The notes under the pieces: model-generated
Databases searched by the model: none
Seen by the model: only the letters and a program-made list of their open reading frames with translations
Told to the model about the DNA's origin: nothing
In this document: piece after piece, positions 60,285-64,000 of the stretch
How the letters are laid out: every line of letters begins with the position of its first letter
How positions within the stretch are numbered: position 1 is the stretch's first letter
Assembly (NCBI RefSeq): GCF_000372725.1
Contig: NW_005195441.1
Coordinates: 316,344 to 380,343, forward strand
Direction: 5' to 3'
From: Emiliania huxleyi CCMP1516
Lineage: Eukaryota; Haptophyta; Isochrysidales; Noelaerhabdaceae
DNA length: 64,000 bases
Position numbers and translations under genes: made by a program

Positions 60285-61480
60285 AGCCCTGGTGTCGAGG
60301 TGTCGAGGCCCGGTGTCGAGGGTGTCGAGCTGCTGTCGAGGGATAGAGGTGTCGAGGCCTGTCGAGGCCTGTCGAGGCCTGTCGAGGCCTGTCGAGGCTG
60401 GGACCAAGCTTGTCCGTGTCGAGGGGTGTCGAGGGGTGTCGAGGGTGTCGAGGGTGTCGAGGGTGTCGAGGGTGTCGAGCAGGTGTCGAGTGTTGTCAAG
60501 GGGTTTTGCGTCTAAGGTGTCGAGGTGTCCAAGGTGGCAGGATGCAGTTGCAGCCCATCAACAAAACTTGGGCAGCAGTTGCAAAGCTGTTTCATCCCTT
60601 AGTTGCAGCCTCAGTTGCACCCTGTTGATGTAGCACAACCTGAGCACAACCAGTATACTCTCTGTGGACATTTGAGGACATCAAGTGCCGGGAGTCATTG
60701 CCACTGTGCACAAAGGTGCTGTGCAGGCGCAGCACCGCAGCAGCGTCGCCGCTGCAGCAGCGTCGCCCCTGCAGCGTCACCGGCGCACAAAGCGCAACTG
60801 ACCACAGCGCTCATGGCACAAGGCTGGTGCCATGAGTCAGTGGACATTGCCACTGCACAAGGTGCTGTCCAGCAGCTAAGGGCTGCCAGTACCCCATCGC
60901 AGCAGCGTCGCCGCCGCTGCAGCGTCGCCGTTGCAGCCGAGCGTCGCCAGTGCACAAAGCGCAATGGACCACAGGTCTGCACTCATGGCACAAGCTCACT
61001 GGTGTGAGGATTCATTGCCACTGTACAAGGTGCTGTGCAGCACCTGAGGGCTACCTGAGTACTGCCATCGTGCCATGTTTGCTGCATCAACAGGGGTGCA
61101 ACTGAGCTGCAACTTGAGCTAGAACTTGAGAGGCTGCAACTCAGGGATGAAAGTACTGCCAGCCAAGTTTGATTGCTGCTGCAACCCTGATTTCTAACTC
61201 TGACTCCAATGGGTCTACATCTCTGCTGTGTTAGGATCATCAGAGGTGTCGAGCGGTGTCGAGCGGTGTCGAGCGGTGTCGAGCGGTGTCGAGCGGTGTC
61301 GAGGGGTGTCGAGGGGTGTCGAGGTGTCGAGTTTGGCACCTTGACACGGACGAGCTTGGTCCCAGCCTAGATGGTGTCGAGGGGTGTCGAGGGGTGTCGA
61401 GTTGGTCGAGTTGGCATGGGGTGTCGAGGTGTCGAGTCAGTGTCGAGGTTTGGTGTCGAGGTGTCGAGGCCAGGGCTCAG
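60285..61480. repeat. GTGTCGAGG minisatellite pair with inverted core
   Basis: About 25 units of 8-9 bp on the left and about 20 on the right. GGCTGGGACCAAGCTTGTCC (60396) is matched by its reverse complement at about 61346-61370, so the arrays have an inverted relationship. The middle carries three imperfect copies of a block with CATTGCCACTGT.CAAGGTGCTGT. Confidence 0.85.
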
Positions 61481-61901
61481 CCTCAACTAAGATGCCGACC
61501 AGCTTGGTTGTGGCGGCCGAAGAGCGCGGTGCTGGCCGCCGCCTCTCGACGGGGTCAGTGTGGCGCGTTCGAAATGCAGCCGCGCCGCCTCACCCGCGGC
61601 GCCTCTCGGCCGGTGACCGACGCCGGCCCAGATGCCCACACAGCCCGGGGAACGGGCCGCGCCGATTGCGGCGCCCCTTCCTGCAAAGCTGGAGCACTGA
61701 GCGCGAGCGCGCATAGGCCCTCGCGGAGGGGCCCTTTTCCCCGAACCTGCGCCCGGCCGCCTGCGGGCGGCCTTCTCTCGAGGCCTCGAGATACACAAAG
61801 CGGCCAACTGGCTACGTACGGTTGTCAGCTAGCACGCGTCCCCTATGCGAGTATGGCTCCTGCCAGTGCACCAGACTTACAGATGTGTTTGATTGATTGA
61901 T

Positions 61902-61952
61902 GGGAAGGCGAAACACAGTCCGACCAACGACTGGGACACCAACGCGGTAGAT
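61902..61952 (+). repeat. Element D, truncated copy 5
   Basis: GGGAAGGCGAAACACAGTCC and GACTGGGACACCAACGCGGT, identical to the start of copies at 34535 and 63561. Confidence 0.8.
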
Positions 61953-62106
61953 GTGTTCGAGCGGGTTCGTGCCAAAATTGGAGAAAAGGTAATCGCCGGT
62001 TGGCGGCGCGAACGGCGCCCAGGACCGGGAACCTTCCCGAGGCGGAAGGGAAGTGGTCTCGAAGCGGCCTCTTCCGGCTCGCTTGGCAGCCTTCCCAACG
62101 AGGCCA

Positions 62107-62506
62107 TGGAAGCAGCTCTCGCCGGCGACGAGGCGGCGCTGCTGGCGTGGCTTGACAGCGGCGCGGCCTCGTCGGCCAGAGCTTCGACGGCGACAGCATC
62201 GCCGTGGATGGCAAGAAGGACCACTATCGCGAGTTGTGGTGGCGGCAGACGTCCTACAAAACCAAGGAGATTGTCACCGAGGCGCAGGCCGAGGGCGCCA
62301 TCGAGGGCCACGGCGACGAGTACAAGGTGGCCGACTTTTTCGGCACCAAGTTCAAGTACTCCCGCTTCGACGCGCTCGAGGCGGCGCCGCGGGACGTCTC
62401 GGCGCTCTCGGGCGCCAAGCGCACCGTCCGGGCGAATGCGTGGAAGACGAGCAAGGCGGGCACCTCCGGCGACGACGCTGCGCATGCGGCTGAGGCGGCG
62501 GCTTGA
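62107..62506 (+). pseudogene. Chimeric fragment: ankyrin-like start joined to an unknown C-terminal domain
   Basis: MEAALAGDEAALLAWLDSG (62107-62160) looks like the first helices of an ankyrin-repeat protein. A stop would follow in the other frame, but a different frame open from 62156 encodes GLVGQSFDGDSIAVDGKKD, EIVTEAQAEGAIEGHGDEYK, FFGTKFKYSRFD and ends AAHAAEAAA. The two halves abut without room for an intron. The locus may therefore be a deletion fusion of two genes, or the C-terminal half may be an exon whose upstream exons were lost. No function assigned. Confidence 0.4.
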
Positions 62507-62927
62507 GTGCGACCTTCAGATCGTACACATCCCGTGTCCGTGAAGGCGAAGCGAGCCCCGCGGCCGCGGCCCCCGCGCACCGGAATAAAAAAAGGAAAGG
62601 TCGGTGTGTGCCGCTGCCGGCTCCCACAGTGGTCAGTGCAGACCACAGTGCCCGCATTTATCTTTCCAACACGCTTAAACATGTATCTTATTCCAACACC
62701 GCGGTCGCTCAGCTCTCAAATCTCAAAAACGTCAAAGACGCCCCACTGTGTCGTAACTTCACTCTGTCCACTTGACGCCCGGTATCTTGACGCTTCGAGC
62801 CCCGTACCGGAATAAAGAAAAAGAAAGGTCGGTGTGTGCCGCTCGCTGCCGGCTCCCACAGTGGCCAGTGCAGACCACAGTACGCTCATTTATCAACACG
62901 CTTAGCTCAAAGACGCCACAAGTAACA
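62507..62927. repeat. Tandem duplication between convergent genes
   Basis: A block of 150-230 bp (CACCGGAATAAA, GAAAGGTCGGTGTGTGCCGC, CCACTTGACGCC.GGTATCTT) is present twice (62577-62800 and 62809-62965). It includes AATAAA-like signals, so it may hold the shared 3' ends. The second copy runs into the exostosin stop. Confidence 0.75.
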
Positions 62928-63889
62928 TCAGTCTGTCCACTTGACGCCTGGTATCTTGACGCCCGACGGGAAGAAGCGCGTCTTCATCGCGAACTCCTTG
63001 TCGTCGTGCGTGCGCGCAAAGTCGGCGATGATGTCGGCGACGAGGCTCGCGTTCTTGCTCAGCGCGAACGCCCCCGCCGCCATCTCGCGCCGCGTCTCGG
63101 CGCGGAGCGCGTCGAGGTCGAGCTCCTCGTCGTCGCCCGCCATCTGCACGCACGAGTCGACCGGCGCCCGCCAGCCGCCACCCGTCCCGTCGCCGCCGCT
63201 GCCACCGCCACCGCCACCACCGCCGCCGCCGCTGCCGCCCCCGCTTCTGCCGCCGCTGCTGCTGCTGCCGGTGCGGTTGTCGAGGCGCGCGCGCAGCGCC
63301 CACATGGTCGTCTCAAAGGCATCGTACGGGCGCGCCGCGTGCAGCGTCGCATCGGCGTTGACGCGCTGCTCGTAGAGCCCCGGCGCGAGCCAGAGCATCC
63401 GCGGCCAGACGCAGCCGAGGCCGCGCCGCAGCCGCGCAACGTGGCGCGCCGGGATCTTGGCGAGCAGCTGCGGCAGGATCGGGATGTCGTCGAAGCGGAG
63501 GCGGACCGAGAAGCGCCGCCACGGCAGAATGCTTTCGAATGCCATGTCGACGTCGTCCTATGGGAAGGCGAAACACAGTCCGACCAACAACTGCGACACC
63601 AACGCGTTAAGGGTGGACGCTAGACGGGAGATGACGGTCACACAGGAGCGACACACAGAGCCACAAGACAAGACACTCAGCCAACGTGGCTGCCACACAC
63701 CCTCTTTCGGACCCTACCTACCCCCCTCACCTGGATGACGACGGGGACGCAGCCGACGAGCACGCACTCGTATCTAGAGTTAATTAAGAGTTAATTAAGA
63801 GCTACTTAAGAGCTAATTAAGAGCACGCACTCGTATCTAGAGAAGGGGGGGAGGCGGTGGAGAAGGAGGTGGTGGGGTGGGAGGCCGTG

Positions 63890-63938
<49 letters not shown>

Positions 63939-64000
63939 GGGGTGGGGTGGGGGGGCAGAGAGGGGGGCGGCGGCAGAAGGGGCGGCGAGGGAGAGGACTG
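62928..64000 (-). CDS. GT47 exostosin-family glycosyltransferase, 5' part off the window
   Basis: Minus-strand exons 63773-63731 and 63557-62928. The join reads CVLVGCVPVVIQDDVDMAFE, the hallmark GT47 segment (VAGCIPVIIxDxxxLPFE), then ILPWRRFSVRL, DDIPILPQLLAKIP and RGLGCVWPRMLW, which match the exostosin C-terminal domain. A 30-residue Gly/Ser insert lies near the middle of the last exon (GGGSGGGGGGGGGGSGGDGT). Exostosins transfer glucuronic acid or other sugars in wall or matrix polysaccharides, in the Golgi. The intron 63558-63730 is element D in antisense. The intron upstream of 63773 is filled with TTAATTAAGAGC repeats flanked by a duplicated exon end. Confidence 0.8.
63558..63730 (+). 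mobile_element. Element D copy 6, forming a GT47 intron in antisense
   Basis: The element runs GGGAAGGCGAAACACAGTCC to GGCTGCCACACACC on the plus strand. The host gene reads the opposite strand and uses GTGAGG as donor and CCCATAG as acceptor. Confidence 0.8.
63752..63841. repeat. Minisatellite intron bounded by a 22-bp exon copy
   Basis: GAGCACGCACTCGTATCTAG occurs at about 63758 and about 63820. Between are four units of TTAATTAAGAG. The same unit family (AACTCTTAAT) fills OTU intron 4 at 7483-7556. Confidence 0.85.
63890..63932. repeat. (TG)n microsatellite
   Basis: About 20 TG dinucleotides followed by a G-rich tract to the window end. Probably intronic to the exostosin gene. Confidence 0.9.

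Larger units (their letters stand above)
58729..62106. other. Repeat-dense region
   Basis: Right inverted-repeat arm (58800-59593), element D (59705-59790), repeat F (59781-59912), and a copy of the 5' end of the helical-repeat gene (60118-60182, equal to 32761-32825). Then GTGTCGAGG minisatellites (60285-60530, 61243-61480) with CAGCGTCGCC repeats between. 61480-61890 is unassigned. Confidence 0.6.

Overview
This window is nuclear DNA of a GC-rich marine microalga or similar protist. The evidence is spliced genes with resolvable exons, a mitochondrial TIM17 translocase, F-box/RCC1 and F-box-like/kelch proteins, an OTU deubiquitinase, a GT47 exostosin, a eukaryotic-type SECIS element, no operons, and many micro- and minisatellites. 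Gene content and composition fit a haptophyte such as a coccolithophore best. A pelagophyte, another stramenopile or a dinoflagellate cannot be excluded from sequence alone. Two assembly gaps (N runs) lie at 21997-22226 and 42326-42557.

Layout: 1-2732 holds a head-to-head pair, a PIP-box/GRF zinc-finger protein (-) and an F-box/RCC1 protein (+). 3084-4988 is a cysteine-rich membrane protein (-). 5616-8705 holds a methyltransferase-like gene (+) and an OTU protease (-), bracketed by an inverted dispersed repeat. 11290-12075 is a METTL21-like methyltransferase. 13741-16852 holds kelch gene 1 and a glycosyltransferase-like gene. 17039-20252 is a nine-exon S46 dipeptidyl peptidase. 21318-23100 is a peroxiredoxin with an in-frame UGA at the peroxidatic position and a matching SECIS hairpin. 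24519-27723 holds a small unknown protein, a TIR transposon with 8-bp target duplications, and an LEA-like acylated protein. 29649-36095 holds a threonine dehydratase (-) and a nine-exon helical-repeat protein (+). 37634-47516 is one very large gene for an EF-hand multi-pass membrane protein (-). 47742-55302 holds hypothetical and retroelement remnants, TIM17, a membrane protein and kelch gene 2. 56081-59593 is a gene enclosed by about 790-bp inverted repeats. The right end holds minisatellites, a chimeric ankyrin-like fragment and a partial exostosin (-).

The most unusual property is the introns. Joining exons by protein continuity gives 45 resolved introns: about 24 GC-AG, 19 GT-AG and 2 apparently GA-AG. 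Most are bounded by direct repeats that cross both splice junctions (about 6-40 bp), as if each intron were born by a staggered insertion or local duplication. Their bodies fall into a few classes. Family A is a 185-195-nt element present in at least seven introns of four genes, always in the sense orientation. Family B is a 67-69-nt element shared by two unrelated genes. Family D is a dispersed element found in introns in both orientations. The last class is pure minisatellite filler with 10-11-bp units. Some family A introns contain minisatellite arrays, which links the classes. I read this as an active or recent introner system, with local tandem duplication as a second route of intron gain.
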